The position numbers and the translations under genes were made by a program. Below are positions 37,242 through 47,575 of a stretch of 64,000 nucleotides of DNA, in pieces. Every line of letters begins with the position of its first letter. Position 1 is the first letter of the stretch. Source of the stretch: an uncultured Eubacteriales bacterium (lineage in GTDB: Bacteria; Bacillota; Clostridia; Lachnospirales; Lachnospiraceae); contig UQXZ01000008.1 in assembly GCA_900545225.1 (NCBI GenBank), forward strand, positions 17,168 through 81,167, given 5' to 3'. The notes below the pieces were generated by a model, which was given only the letters and a program-made list of their open reading frames with translations, ran no database searches and was not told the DNA's origin.

Positions 37242-37835
37242 TTAAATTGTACCCTTAGTCGATAATACATCAGTAATTCTCGGATTGATTGAAACAGCCT
37301 CCATAAGAGACTTTGCAAATGATTTAAAGCATGCCTCAACTATGTGATGATCATTTATTCCATCAATCTTCTTTATGTGAAGATTCATCTTTGCTGAACA
37401 TGTCACTGCGTAGAAGAACTCTCTTGTCATCTGAGTATCATATTCACCAATCATAGGTGCTGTTAAATCGCAATCAAATACAAGATATGGTCTTCCTGAT
37501 AAATCAATAGCTGTAAGTACTAATGCTTCATCCATAGGAAGGATACATGAACCGTATCTCTTAATTCCCTTCTTTTCTCCTACAGCCTCATCGATGGCCA
37601 TACCGAGAACTATACCTGTATCTTCGATTGTGTGGTGACAATCTACTTCCAGGTCACCTTTAACCTTTACAGTAAGATCAAATAAACCGTGTCTTGCAAA
37701 GCTTAAAAGCATGTGGTCGAAGAAACCGATTCCTGTGCTTACATCTCCTTTTCCTGTACCGTCAAGGTTAATTGTAATCTCAATATCAGTTTCATTTGTC
37801 TTTCTGTGTATTGTTGCTGTTCTCTTATTATCCAT
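37242..37835 (-). CDS. hisB: Imidazoleglycerol-phosphate dehydratase
   Basis: About 197 residues, monofunctional (no phosphatase domain). Metal-binding repeats are visible: GFFDHMLLSFARHGLFDL, DCHHTIEDTGIVLG, and later INDHHIVEACFKSFAKSL. Start set at 37835 (MDNKRTATIHRKT), after GAGGAAT and 7 bp past the hisD stop; the longer frame lies inside hisD. Confidence 0.96.
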   Translation of the reverse strand: MDNKRTATIHRKTNETDIEITINLDGTGKGDVSTGIGFFDHMLLSFARHGLFDLTVKVKGDLEVDCHHTIEDTGIVLGMAIDEAVGEKKGIKRYGSCILPMDEALVLTAIDLSGRPYLVFDCDLTAPMIGEYDTQMTREFFYAVTCSAKMNLHIKKIDGINDHHIVEACFKSFAKSLMEAVSINPRITDVLSTKGTI

Positions 37836-37842
37836 AGTCTGA

Positions 37843-39141
37843 TTATTCCTCGTCTTCGAATCTGACCTTAATTGAATTTGCATGAGCTGTAAGACCTTCT
37901 GCCTTTGCAAATGTCTCGATTTCATTGTGGATATTTCTTAAAGCATCTCTTGAATATGAAATGATGCTTGATTTCTTAACAAATGTATCTACACCGAGTG
38001 GCGAGAAGAATCTTGCTGTACCATTTGTTGGAAGAACGTGGTTAGGACCTGCGAAGTAGTCACCAAGTGGCTCTGAGCTTGATTCACCAAGGAAAATAGC
38101 TCCCGCATTTCTTACCTTTGTCATTGTTCCAAATGGATCCTTTGTTACGATCTCTAAGTGCTCTGAAGCAATAGCATTTACTGCGTCGATTGCTGTATCC
38201 ATATCTTCTGCTATAAGGATATATCCGTAATTATCAAGAGAAGCCTGAATAATGTCTTTTCTTTCAAGATCCTTAACAAATCCTTCGATTTCAGCCTGAA
38301 CCTTCTCAGCAACCTCTAAGCTTGTTGTAACAAGGATTGCAGATGCAAGCTGATCATGCTCAGCCTGTGAAAGTAAGTCAGCTGCAACATATCTTGGATT
38401 AGCTGTCTCATCAGCAAGTACAAGGATTTCTGAAGGACCTGCAACTGAATCGATACCTGTATAACCAAATACAGCCTTCTTGGCAAGTGCAACGAAAATG
38501 TTACCAGGACCTACAATCTTATCAACCTGTGGAATTGACTCTGTACCGTATGCAAGAGCACCGATAGCCTGTGCACCACCAACCTTGTAAATTGTATCTA
38601 CGCCAGCTTCCTTGGCACTAACAAGAGTTGTAGGATAAACTTTTCCGTCATGTCCCGGAGGAGTACACATGATGATTTCATCAACGCCAGCAACCTTTGC
38701 AGGAATAACATTCATAAGAACTGATGATGGATAAGCAGCTTTACCACCCGGAACGTATACACCAACTCTGCTTAATGGTGTAATCTTCTGTCCGAGGATT
38801 GTTCCGTCAGGCTTAGAATCAAACCAGCTCTCCTCTTTCTGCATTTCATGATAGTCTTCGATATTCTTCATAGCAAGTCTGATAACTCTGATAAGCTCAT
38901 CATCTACCTGCTCGTAAGCTTCTGCAATTTCCTCGTCAGTAACCTTAATTGTTTCTACTGTAAGCTTTACTTTGTCGAACTTTTCTGTATATTCAAATAA
39001 TGCAAGATCACCATTGTCTTTAACATTTGTTAAGATGTTATTTACGGCATCTTCCTGTTCTCTATAGTTAATTGGGCTTCTCTTTAAGAGACTCTTTAAT
39101 AAGTCTTTGATGGAGTCTTCAGTAATATTTACAACTTTCAT
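37843..39141 (-). CDS. hisD: Histidinol dehydrogenase
   Basis: 432 residues. Signatures: VGVYVPGGKAAYPSSVLMNV, the NAD/zinc region IDSVAGPSEILVLADETANP, LLSQAEHDQLASAILVT (zinc His), and the conserved ENDHI-like EHLEIVTKDP plus GPNHVLPTNGTARFFSPLG. It oxidises histidinol to histidine in two steps. One-base overlap with hisG upstream. Confidence 0.97.
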   Translation of the reverse strand: MKVVNITEDSIKDLLKSLLKRSPINYREQEDAVNNILTNVKDNGDLALFEYTEKFDKVKLTVETIKVTDEEIAEAYEQVDDELIRVIRLAMKNIEDYHEMQKEESWFDSKPDGTILGQKITPLSRVGVYVPGGKAAYPSSVLMNVIPAKVAGVDEIIMCTPPGHDGKVYPTTLVSAKEAGVDTIYKVGGAQAIGALAYGTESIPQVDKIVGPGNIFVALAKKAVFGYTGIDSVAGPSEILVLADETANPRYVAADLLSQAEHDQLASAILVTTSLEVAEKVQAEIEGFVKDLERKDIIQASLDNYGYILIAEDMDTAIDAVNAIASEHLEIVTKDPFGTMTKVRNAGAIFLGESSSEPLGDYFAGPNHVLPTNGTARFFSPLGVDTFVKKSSIISYSRDALRNIHNEIETFAKAEGLTAHANSIKVRFEDEE

Positions 39142-39776
39142 TATATAACCTCCCTGATACTGTCTATAATTCGTGAAATACGTTCATTTTCCATTTTCAT
39201 GCTAACCTGGTTAACAACAATTCTTGCTGATAAAGGACATACCTCTTCAAGAACCTTAAGTCCGTTCTCTTTAAGAGTACTTCCTGTTTCAACGATATCA
39301 ACTATAACCTCTGAAAGTCCTACAAGAGGAGCAAGTTCAACTGAACCATTAAGTTTGATAATCTCAACAGTCTGTCTCTTTTCATCAAAAAAATAGTTTT
39401 TTGCAATGTGCGGATACTTTGTTGCTACTCTGATAAGCTCATGATTCTTAAGCTTCTCAGCAGCACTTTCCGGACCACATACACACATTCTGCATTTACC
39501 TAATCCAAGATCAAGTACTTCGAATAACTTTCTGTTTTCTTCAAGGATTGTATCCTTACCTACAATACCGATATCTGCCGCACCATATTCTACATATGTA
39601 GGTACGTCACTTGGCTTTGATAAGAAGAATTTGATCTTAAGTTCTTCATTGGTAAATATAAGCTTTCTTGTGTCCTTATCCTTGATTTCATCACATGTAA
39701 CGCCAATCTTTTCAAAAAGATCTACTGCATGATTGGCAAGTCTTCCCTTTGCAAGTGCAATTGTAAGATATCTCAT
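39141..39776 (-). CDS. hisG: ATP phosphoribosyltransferase, short form
   Basis: 211 residues, the short catalytic subunit that needs HisZ because it lacks the C-terminal regulatory ACT-like domain. Seen: [38 protein letters not shown] and [15 protein letters not shown] (PRPP-binding loop). It catalyses the first, feedback-controlled step of histidine synthesis. Overlaps hisZ by 4 bp, consistent with making the HisG-HisZ octamer in balance. Confidence 0.96.
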   Translation of the reverse strand: MRYLTIALAKGRLANHAVDLFEKIGVTCDEIKDKDTRKLIFTNEELKIKFFLSKPSDVPTYVEYGAADIGIVGKDTILEENRKLFEVLDLGLGKCRMCVCGPESAAEKLKNHELIRVATKYPHIAKNYFFDEKRQTVEIIKLNGSVELAPLVGLSEVIVDIVETGSTLKENGLKVLEEVCPLSARIVVNQVSMKMENERISRIIDSIREVI

Positions 39777-40984
39777 ACAAGCTCCTCCTTTCTCTCATTA
39801 TTTTCTATAAATGTTATTTTTTCGTAGTTATCATCTGCAGCGAGCTTTCTGTATGCATCCTTATCTAAGTTTAAAGGATATAAACCTGCTCTGATTCCGT
39901 TGTTTCTAAGTGTAATGGCCTCGATTAATGCCATATCAGATGATTTGCCATCATATACAATAAGTGAACCATTCTTATTTAAAGAAATTGGAATATTTTG
40001 TCTCTTTATTGCACCGATAAGTCTGTCTACTGCAAGTGAGAAACCGATTGAAGCTCTCTCCTTACCGAACTGACCGATAAGGTTGTCATAACGGCCACCA
40101 CTTAATACAGCATTTCCTGTACCAAATGTATATGCCTTAAAGATTACGCCTGTGTAATACATATGCTCGCTTAATGAACCGATATCAAATGAAATGTACT
40201 TTCCATATCCATACTGACATAATTTATTATACAGCTTTGAAAGATGATCGATTGCAGCAAGGCTTGTTTCATTATTAGTTAATTCTCTTGCTTTGTCTAA
40301 AACATCAGCTTCAAGACCAAATAATCCAGGAAGTGTAAGTAACGCATGCTTTACTGACTCTTCACAGTTAAGCTCATCTAAAAACTCTTCTACGGCTAAA
40401 AAATTCTTATCTATAATAAGATTTGTTAATTCTTCCTTTTCGTCCTTTGTTGTACAAACCTCTCCAATAAGACCGTCATAGAAACTTACATTACCAACTT
40501 CAACCTGGAAGTTCTCAAGTCCGCTCTTCTTTAAGCAGTCGATGGCAAGACAGATAATCTCAAAGTCTTCATCCTCAGTGCCATTTCCGATAAGCTCTGC
40601 ACCGATTGTTGTTGTTTCCTTTAACTGACCTCTGTATGCATTTTCATAATTAATAAATACATCTTCAGTATAGAAAAGCTTTACAGGTGTTTCTGTATTG
40701 CCGAAATACTTTGCGGCACATCTTGCAATTGCAGGTGTAACGTCCGGTCTGAGCACTAATGTGTTACCGTGGTGATCAAAAAACTTAAACATCTCATTTG
40801 AAGGAATTGTGCCTCTTTCCTGATTGAATACATCAAAGAACTCAAATGTAGGTGTATCTATATTTTTAAAACCAAAATTGCTACACACATTTTCAAGTGC
40901 ACCTATTATCTTTCTCTTTTCAAGACATTCTTTACCATATATGTCTCTTACCCCTTCCGGCGTATGTAATAAATCTTTTTTCAT
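39773..40984 (-). CDS. hisZ: ATP phosphoribosyltransferase regulatory subunit
   Basis: 403 residues, a paralogue of histidyl-tRNA synthetase with class II core ([39 protein letters not shown], motif 2-like; [20 protein letters not shown]), but without the anticodon-binding domain of a true HisRS. It binds histidine and regulates HisG. First gene of the operon zGDBA-IE. The 270-bp A/T-rich leader shows no T-box or attenuator that I can recognise. Confidence 0.94.
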   Translation of the reverse strand: MKKDLLHTPEGVRDIYGKECLEKRKIIGALENVCSNFGFKNIDTPTFEFFDVFNQERGTIPSNEMFKFFDHHGNTLVLRPDVTPAIARCAAKYFGNTETPVKLFYTEDVFINYENAYRGQLKETTTIGAELIGNGTEDEDFEIICLAIDCLKKSGLENFQVEVGNVSFYDGLIGEVCTTKDEKEELTNLIIDKNFLAVEEFLDELNCEESVKHALLTLPGLFGLEADVLDKARELTNNETSLAAIDHLSKLYNKLCQYGYGKYISFDIGSLSEHMYYTGVIFKAYTFGTGNAVLSGGRYDNLIGQFGKERASIGFSLAVDRLIGAIKRQNIPISLNKNGSLIVYDGKSSDMALIEAITLRNNGIRAGLYPLNLDKDAYRKLAADDNYEKITFIENNERKEELV

Positions 40985-41214
40985 AAGGATCCCCTTGTAT
41001 ATGTAAAATTAAAATCTTAATTTACGTCTGATCTAAACAAAATTAAATTAATCAGGTTAAATTAGTATAATCTAGTTAATTGAATATAATTTATTTAATT
41101 TAGTTTAGTCAGTTTTTACTTTAATATATTCTATTATTATATCACAAAAGTATGTTATATAAATTAATTTAATAATTTAACATACTAAAGTGATGAAGCA
41201 TTAAAAGAATAATA

Positions 41215-41246
41215 ACACCCTGTTGATATAATGTCAAACAGGGTGT
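41215..41246 (-). terminator. Terminator after ilvA
   Basis: ACACCCTGTT (41215-41224) and AACAGGGTGT (41237-41246) form a stem; on the minus strand TTATTATTCTTTT follows. Confidence 0.75.
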
Positions 41247-41256
41247 ACTAAAAATA

Positions 41257-42474
41257 TTACATTCTAACCTTTACAAGACGAGGCTTTAATCCTCCGGCTT
41301 CAAGTGCCGCAACTATTTCATTCTTATGTTCATTACCAAATGCTTCAATTGTAATTCTTAATTCAACTGCTGCATTTCTGTTAATACTTACAAACTGGTT
41401 ATGTGCAAGCTTGATTACATTACCCTTTGCCTGAGCAATGATATCTGCAACCTTAACTAATTCACCAGGTTTATCCGGAAGAAGTACAGATACAGTAAAT
41501 ATTCTGCTTCTAAGTACAAGACCCTGCTGTACAACTGAAGACATTGTAATAACGTCCATGTTACCGCCGGAAAGAATAGATACAATCTTCTTACCTGTTG
41601 CATGAATATGCTTGGCAGCTGCAACAGAAAGTAAACCTGAGTTTTCTACGATCATCTTGTGGTTTTCAACCATATCAAGGAATGCAACAATAAGTTCTTC
41701 ATCAGGAACTGTAATTACATCGTCGATATTTTCTGCAATATAAGGGAAAAGCTTATCGCCAGGTGTCTTAACGGCTGTACCGTCAGCAATTGTATTTACT
41801 TCAGGAAGTGTTACAACGTGACCTGCCTTAATAGACTCCTGTAAACAGTTAGCGCCTTCAGGCTCTACTGCGATAACCTTTGTTCTTGGTGAAATCATCT
41901 TAACAAGTGTAGCAACACCTGTAACAAGACCACCTCCACCTACAGGAACAAGGATGTAATCTGCATCAGGAAGCTCTTCTAAGATTTCCATTGCAACAGA
42001 TGACTGACCTGTAGCAACATCAAGATCGTTAAATGGATGTACAAATGTAAGTCCATGCTCCTCAGCTAACTTCATGGCGTAGTTACATGACTCATCATAA
42101 ACATCACCGTAGAGAACTACTTCTGCGCCATATCCCTTTGTTCTGTTAACCTTGATAAGAGGTGTGTTAGTAGGCATAACCACTGTTGCCTTAACGCCGT
42201 ACTTTGATGCAGCATATGCCACACCTTGTGCATGGTTGCCGGCAGAAGCTGTAATTAATCCCTTCTTTCTTTCCTCATCAGTCATTGTGCTGATTTTGTA
42301 ATATGCACCTCTTAACTTGTATGCACCTGTAAACTGCATATTTTCAGGCTTTAAATATATTTCATTACCGCACATGCTACTGAAAAAGTCACTATGTATA
42401 AGGGGAGTGCCTGCTGTGACCTCTTTTACTTTTTTAGCTGCCTCTTTAAATTTTTCTAATGTTAACTCTTCCAT
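41257..42474 (-). CDS. ilvA: Threonine ammonia-lyase, ACT-containing medium form
   Basis: 405 residues. The PLP fold-type II domain has the Lys in ENMQFTGAYKLRGAYYKIST, SAGNHAQGVAYAA, and the glycine loop VPVGGGGLVTGVA. A single ACT domain (about 325-405: VSVLLPDKPGELVKVADIIA) ends the protein. It deaminates threonine to 2-oxobutyrate, the entry to isoleucine, or acts catabolically. The single ACT domain is the form usual in Clostridia. It is 78 bp downstream of ftsY and may be on that transcript. Confidence 0.93.
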   Translation of the reverse strand: MEELTLEKFKEAAKKVKEVTAGTPLIHSDFFSSMCGNEIYLKPENMQFTGAYKLRGAYYKISTMTDEERKKGLITASAGNHAQGVAYAASKYGVKATVVMPTNTPLIKVNRTKGYGAEVVLYGDVYDESCNYAMKLAEEHGLTFVHPFNDLDVATGQSSVAMEILEELPDADYILVPVGGGGLVTGVATLVKMISPRTKVIAVEPEGANCLQESIKAGHVVTLPEVNTIADGTAVKTPGDKLFPYIAENIDDVITVPDEELIVAFLDMVENHKMIVENSGLLSVAAAKHIHATGKKIVSILSGGNMDVITMSSVVQQGLVLRSRIFTVSVLLPDKPGELVKVADIIAQAKGNVIKLAHNQFVSINRNAAVELRITIEAFGNEHKNEIVAALEAGGLKPRLVKVRM

Positions 42475-42551
42475 AATTGTTGTCCTATTTAGTATTTTGT
42501 TTTTAATTTTTTATATTTATAAAATTAATCAGATTAATATAGTTAATTAAA

Positions 42552-44018
42552 TTATCCTCTGAACCAGCTGAAGAAGCCTTTCTTTTTCTTAGGCTGTTCT
42601 TCTTCCGCTTCATCATTTTCTGACTCTTCTTCAGAAGTTTCTTCTGATGTATCTTCTTTATCTTCATCAGCGTTATCTGTTGTTTCCTCAACATCTGATT
42701 CAGCAGCATCTGAAGTATCTTCGATAACTTCCTCTACTGCCTTAACCTCTTCAGCTACTATTCTGTCAGCTTCCTCAGATGTATTGTCTTCTGCCTCTTC
42801 AGCTTCAACATTTTCTGCTGCCATATTTTTACCATCACCTAAAATGTCATCGCTGTCTGCAGAGAGAACATCACCGATTCCCTGTTTGAAGATTTCACCA
42901 AGCTCAAATGCAGATAACTCTTCTTCATCCTCATCAGAAGTTTCATTGCCCTCATCTGTCTGACCTTCAGCAGCTTCTGCGTTGTCAGCATTTTCCTCTG
43001 AAGTCTCTTCTTCTGAAGCAGTTTCATCTGATGTGTGATAGAAGAGTTCATCCTCATCATCTCCTAATCCAACAAATGATGTTTCTTCATCATCATTATC
43101 AACTTCTGAATCATCAAAGAGAGCCTCAACGAAGCTGTTAGAATCAAACTTCTGAAGATCCTCAATCTTCTCACCTACACCGATATATTTAACAGGAATA
43201 CCAAATTCAGCCTGAATTGCAACTACGATACCGCCCTTTGCAGTACCATCCATCTTTGTAAGGATAATACCTGTAATATCTGTAACATCGTTGAATTCCT
43301 TAAGCTGCTGAATAGCATTTTGACCTGTTGTAGCATCGAGAACAATAAGGTTTTCTCTGTATACTCCAGGATACTCTCTGTCAATTACTCTGTTGATCTT
43401 TGAGAGCTCGTTCATAAGGTTCTTCTTGTTATGAAGTCTTCCTGCAGTATCGGCAATTAAGATATCAGTATCTCTCGCCTTTGCAGCCTGAACAGAGTCA
43501 AATACAACTGCCGCAGGATCTGAACCTTCACCCTGAGCAATAATATCAACACCACTACGCTCAGCCCAGACCTTAAGCTGTTCAATAGCACCGGCTCTGA
43601 ATGTATCAGCCGCAGCAAGGAGAACCTTCTTACCCTGTGATTTAAATGATGAAGCAAGCTTACCTACAGATGTTGTTTTACCTACACCATTTACACCGAT
43701 AACAAGAACTACAGACTTTTCATTTTCAAATCTGTACTCATTTTCACCGATATCCATCTTTTCTCTGATAGAATCAATAAGTAACTGCTTACATTCAGCA
43801 GGTTCCTTAATCTTATTCTTTTTAACCTTTTCTCTGAGATCATCAAGAATTTCATCTGTGGCTCTGACACCCATGTCACCCATAATCATGATTTCTTCAA
43901 GATCATCATAGAAATCGTCATCAATAGCGCTTCTGCCTGTGAATACACTATTAAATCCAGATACAATATTGGCTCTTGTTTTACTTAAGCCTGCTTTTAA
44001 CTTTGAAAAAAATCCCAT
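42552..44018 (-). CDS. ftsY: SRP receptor FtsY with C-terminal acidic domain
   Basis: 488 residues. The NG GTPase starts at residue 1 (MGFFSKLKAGLSKTR): P-loop GVNGVGKTT (108-116), DTAGRLHNK, TKMDGTAKGG, ending near 301. About 175 highly acidic residues follow (runs of E, D, S and T), and the last 12 residues are KKKKGFFSWFRG. In E. coli FtsY the acidic A domain and a KKRGFFSWL-like membrane motif precede the NG domain, so the order is inverted here. It docks the ribosome-SRP complex at the membrane. 12 bp after smc, in the plsX-acpP-rnc-smc-ftsY order common in Firmicutes. Confidence 0.95.
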   Translation of the reverse strand: MGFFSKLKAGLSKTRANIVSGFNSVFTGRSAIDDDFYDDLEEIMIMGDMGVRATDEILDDLREKVKKNKIKEPAECKQLLIDSIREKMDIGENEYRFENEKSVVLVIGVNGVGKTTSVGKLASSFKSQGKKVLLAAADTFRAGAIEQLKVWAERSGVDIIAQGEGSDPAAVVFDSVQAAKARDTDILIADTAGRLHNKKNLMNELSKINRVIDREYPGVYRENLIVLDATTGQNAIQQLKEFNDVTDITGIILTKMDGTAKGGIVVAIQAEFGIPVKYIGVGEKIEDLQKFDSNSFVEALFDDSEVDNDDEETSFVGLGDDEDELFYHTSDETASEEETSEENADNAEAAEGQTDEGNETSDEDEEELSAFELGEIFKQGIGDVLSADSDDILGDGKNMAAENVEAEEAEDNTSEEADRIVAEEVKAVEEVIEDTSDAAESDVEETTDNADEDKEDTSEETSEEESENDEAEEEQPKKKKGFFSWFRG

Positions 44019-44030
44019 TACATCTCCCTG

Positions 44031-47000
44031 TTATTCCGTTTCCAGCTCAACCGAAACGAGTTTGGAAACGCCCTTTTCCTGCATTGTAATACCATATAAT
44101 CTGTCCGCTTCGTTCATTGTACCCCTTCTGTGAGTGATAACAATAAACTGGGTATTATCGGATAACTTATGTAAGTAGTTTGCAAATCTTGTAACATTTG
44201 CATCATCAAGAGCAGCCTCAATTTCATCTAAAAGACAAAATGATGAAGGCTTCAGACTCTGAATTGCAAATAGTAATGCAATGGCTGTAAGTGCCCTTTC
44301 ACCACCTGAAAGCTGAATCATATTTGTCAGCTTCTTACCCGGTGGCTTTGCAGTAATAATAATGTCAGACTCTAATACATCATCTGCATTTTCTAATTCA
44401 ATACTTGCAGTACCACCACCGAAAAGACTTCTGAATGTCTTCTTAAAGCTCGCCTTAATCAGCTCAAAGTTTGTTTCAAACTGCTTACGCATTTCTCTGT
44501 CTAATTCTGTGATAACCTTTTTAAGAGAATTAGTAGCTTCAACCAGGTCATTGTACTGGGTGGATAAGAATTCGTATCTTTCCTTAACCTGATTGTGCTC
44601 ATCAATTGCATTTACATTGACATTGCCAAGCGATTTGATTTTATCCTTTAATGCCTTAATATTCGCGGTAATATCATTTATATTATCATATTTCGGATTA
44701 CTTTTCTCTTTTGCATAAGAATATGTCAGTTCATATTCAGACCACATATATTCCGTAATTCCGTCAGATTCATATTCAATCTTTTCTATCTTTGATGAAA
44801 GTCTTGATAATTCTTTATCTAAAAGAGAAATTTGCTCTGATAATGACTCTCTTACAGTAGCAAGTTCCTTAAGCTTATATGAACAACTCTTTCTCTTGTT
44901 AACATATTCAGAAATATTAGAATTAAGAGCAAATGCCTCTTCTTTCTTAGCATTTAAATTCTCTGTTTCAGTCTGAATATTGTTATTATATTCATCCATT
45001 TCAGAAGTAATAGTTTCAATCTGCTGTTTAACATTGTCTATGCTATTTTCCAGATTCCTGATTTCATTCTGAATTCTGAGCTTAATGCTGTTGAAATATT
45101 CCACCTTACCGTTAACTTCAGACTTCTCTATATTAACGGCGGACAACGCAGTATTTATCTCATCAATCTCCGCATTTAATCTCTCTGATTCTGCAAGAAT
45201 TGTATTATTATCAGCCTTAATTGACTCTTCACTCTTTTCAAGTGAATCAAGCTCATCCTGCTTTCTGACTAAATCATTCTTATGCTTAATTAGAAGGTCT
45301 TCAATATCAGAAACATTTTCACTGTTAATTCTGGACTGTAATTCAGTAAGGGAAATGTTCATGTTATTGATGTTATTTCCAGATATCTCAATAAATGTAC
45401 GACATTCTGAAATGTCTATGTTAATATCATTTCCCTTTATCTCTAAAGCATTTATCTGAGTTCTGATATCTTCTAACTTCTTTGCACTTTCACCATATGA
45501 GAGCTTTAAGGTATTAACTTCTTTAGTCAGATCTGCAATCTTATTGCTTTTTGAAAGAAGGTTGTCATTATTCTTAAATGATCCACCTGTAATTGAACCG
45601 CCAGGATTTAACAATTCACCTCTTAAAGTAACTATTCTGAGAGTAGAACCACTCTTTTTCTGGAGAGCAATGGCATTATCTGCCGTATCTACGATTAAAA
45701 CATTTGAAACCATACTCTTAACGATTTTTTCAAATCTTTCATCTGTTTTAATAACAGAATCACAGGTTCCGATTACTCCTGGCTCAGATAAATATCTTTC
45801 ATTTATCTTCTTATCCATACTTTTTACGGATGAAAGTGGGATAAATGTTGCTCTTCCGGCCTTTTCTTTTATAAGAATGTCAATGGCACCCTTGGCAGTC
45901 TTTTCATCTGTTGTAATGATATTCTGTAATCTGCTGCCAAATGCTGTTTCAACGGCAACTTCATACTGTTTATCTGTGGAAATTACATCTGCAATAACAC
46001 CTAAAATATCCTTATTGTTCTTTGCAAGTTCCATAACACGCTTTACACTTCGAACATAACCATCATAACGCTCTGCGATACCATGTAATGCTGAAAGCTC
46101 AGATTCACTCTTAATTAACATGCGTTGGATATTATTAAGCTCTGCACTGCTGTTATTTTCTAGAGATTTAAGCTTTTGCATATCATTCTGAATGGAAGCT
46201 TTTTCATTTTCCAGTTTAGTCAGATTATCTTTAAAGGCTGCATTTTCCTTTTCGGCATTACTTACAGATTCAGCAAGAGTTTCATAATCGTCATTTAAGT
46301 CTTTCTGACTGTCATTGGCACTGCTTAATCTCTCATTTAAAATTCTGATATTGTATTCTAAATTTTCAATCTCACTTCTTGTACGCGCCTGAGCCCTTAC
46401 ACAGCTAATCATATCCTCGGAAACAGAATGTCTGTTAACGGAAATTCTTTCGCTCTTTTTCTGAATGGCATCCTTTTTCTCAGTCAGATCAGATTCCCTA
46501 TGGGCAATCTCTGAAATCTTTTCATTTAACTTTTCAATATCACCATCTATTTCTGCAATCTCTGCCTTTTTATGCTCAATATCAGAACAGAGGTCAGCTT
46601 TTGAAGTTTCCAGCTCATTCTTTCTTCTTTCATTAGAAGAAATCTTCTCCCTAAATACAGTCAGCTTAGTCTGGATTCCTGAAATAAGCTCATTGATTTC
46701 ATTAGAATGTATTCTGTATTTCTCTTCTTCAGATTCTATAGTTACGACAGTTTCTTCGATTGCTGAATATTCTGTCTTTGCTTTTTCAAGCTTTTCATTT
46801 GCTTCGTCAAACTGTGACTGCACATCTGCCAACAGCCCGTTATATTTACTCAAATCCTTTCTGTACTCATCGGATTTAAGCACATATAAAGAGCAGTCAA
46901 ATTCTTTTAATTCTTCATATAAGCTTAAATATTTTCTGGCATTTTCTGAAGCTTCTCTGAGAGGTTCCAGTCTTGCCTCAAGCTCAACATTAATATCTCT

Positions 47001-47573
47001 TATACGGGTAAGGTTCTCCTCCTCAGCCTTAAGCTCCTTAATTGCCTTTTCTTTACGCTTTTTAAATGTAACTATGCTTGCGGCTTCTTCAAACAACTCT
47101 CTCTTGTCGTCTTTTTTGCCACTTAAGATTCTGTCGATTCTTCCCTGGCCAATTATTGAATAACCTTCCTGGCCAACACCTGTGTCATAGAATAATTCTT
47201 CAATATCCCTGAGTCTGCAGGCAGCTCCATTTATCTTATATTCACTTTCACCTGAACGATAAACACGTCTGGATACAACAACCTCGTCATAAGGCATGTT
47301 TAAACTTCTATCTGCGTTGTCAAAATATATGGATACACTTGCAAATCCCATAGGCTTACGGATCTCAGTACCTGCAAATATTACATCTTCCATTTTTCCT
47401 CCACGGAGATTTTTTGCAGACTGCTCACCAAGAACCCAACGGACAGCATCAGATACGTTACTCTTTCCTGATCCGTTAGGGCCGACTATACATGTTATTC
47501 CTTCTTTGAAATCAAATGTGAATTTATCAGCAAATGATTTAAATCCGTATATTTCCAACTTCTTAAGAAGCAT
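44031..47573 (-). CDS. smc: Chromosome segregation protein SMC
   Basis: 1180 residues, normal length. Walker A GPNGSGKSN near residue 32, long coiled coils (about 165-500 and 680-1000), a hinge near 510-670 (ILGVIADVISTDKQYEVAVE), then the ABC signature QLSGGERALTAIALLFAIQ and Walker B CLLDEIEAALDD. With ScpA and ScpB it forms the condensin that organises the chromosome from the origin. 2 bp after rnc, 12 bp before ftsY. Confidence 0.97.
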   Translation of the reverse strand: MLLKKLEIYGFKSFADKFTFDFKEGITCIVGPNGSGKSNVSDAVRWVLGEQSAKNLRGGKMEDVIFAGTEIRKPMGFASVSIYFDNADRSLNMPYDEVVVSRRVYRSGESEYKINGAACRLRDIEELFYDTGVGQEGYSIIGQGRIDRILSGKKDDKRELFEEAASIVTFKKRKEKAIKELKAEEENLTRIRDINVELEARLEPLREASENARKYLSLYEELKEFDCSLYVLKSDEYRKDLSKYNGLLADVQSQFDEANEKLEKAKTEYSAIEETVVTIESEEEKYRIHSNEINELISGIQTKLTVFREKISSNERRKNELETSKADLCSDIEHKKAEIAEIDGDIEKLNEKISEIAHRESDLTEKKDAIQKKSERISVNRHSVSEDMISCVRAQARTRSEIENLEYNIRILNERLSSANDSQKDLNDDYETLAESVSNAEKENAAFKDNLTKLENEKASIQNDMQKLKSLENNSSAELNNIQRMLIKSESELSALHGIAERYDGYVRSVKRVMELAKNNKDILGVIADVISTDKQYEVAVETAFGSRLQNIITTDEKTAKGAIDILIKEKAGRATFIPLSSVKSMDKKINERYLSEPGVIGTCDSVIKTDERFEKIVKSMVSNVLIVDTADNAIALQKKSGSTLRIVTLRGELLNPGGSITGGSFKNNDNLLSKSNKIADLTKEVNTLKLSYGESAKKLEDIRTQINALEIKGNDINIDISECRTFIEISGNNINNMNISLTELQSRINSENVSDIEDLLIKHKNDLVRKQDELDSLEKSEESIKADNNTILAESERLNAEIDEINTALSAVNIEKSEVNGKVEYFNSIKLRIQNEIRNLENSIDNVKQQIETITSEMDEYNNNIQTETENLNAKKEEAFALNSNISEYVNKRKSCSYKLKELATVRESLSEQISLLDKELSRLSSKIEKIEYESDGITEYMWSEYELTYSYAKEKSNPKYDNINDITANIKALKDKIKSLGNVNVNAIDEHNQVKERYEFLSTQYNDLVEATNSLKKVITELDREMRKQFETNFELIKASFKKTFRSLFGGGTASIELENADDVLESDIIITAKPPGKKLTNMIQLSGGERALTAIALLFAIQSLKPSSFCLLDEIEAALDDANVTRFANYLHKLSDNTQFIVITHRRGTMNEADRLYGITMQEKGVSKLVSVELETE

Positions 47574-47575
47574 TG

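Noticed and set aside
45085..47163. Long plus-strand ORFs opposite smc (up to 232 residues)
   Set aside because: Ser/Leu/Phe-rich mirror frames of the coiled-coil coding sequence, a known artefact; no RBS.
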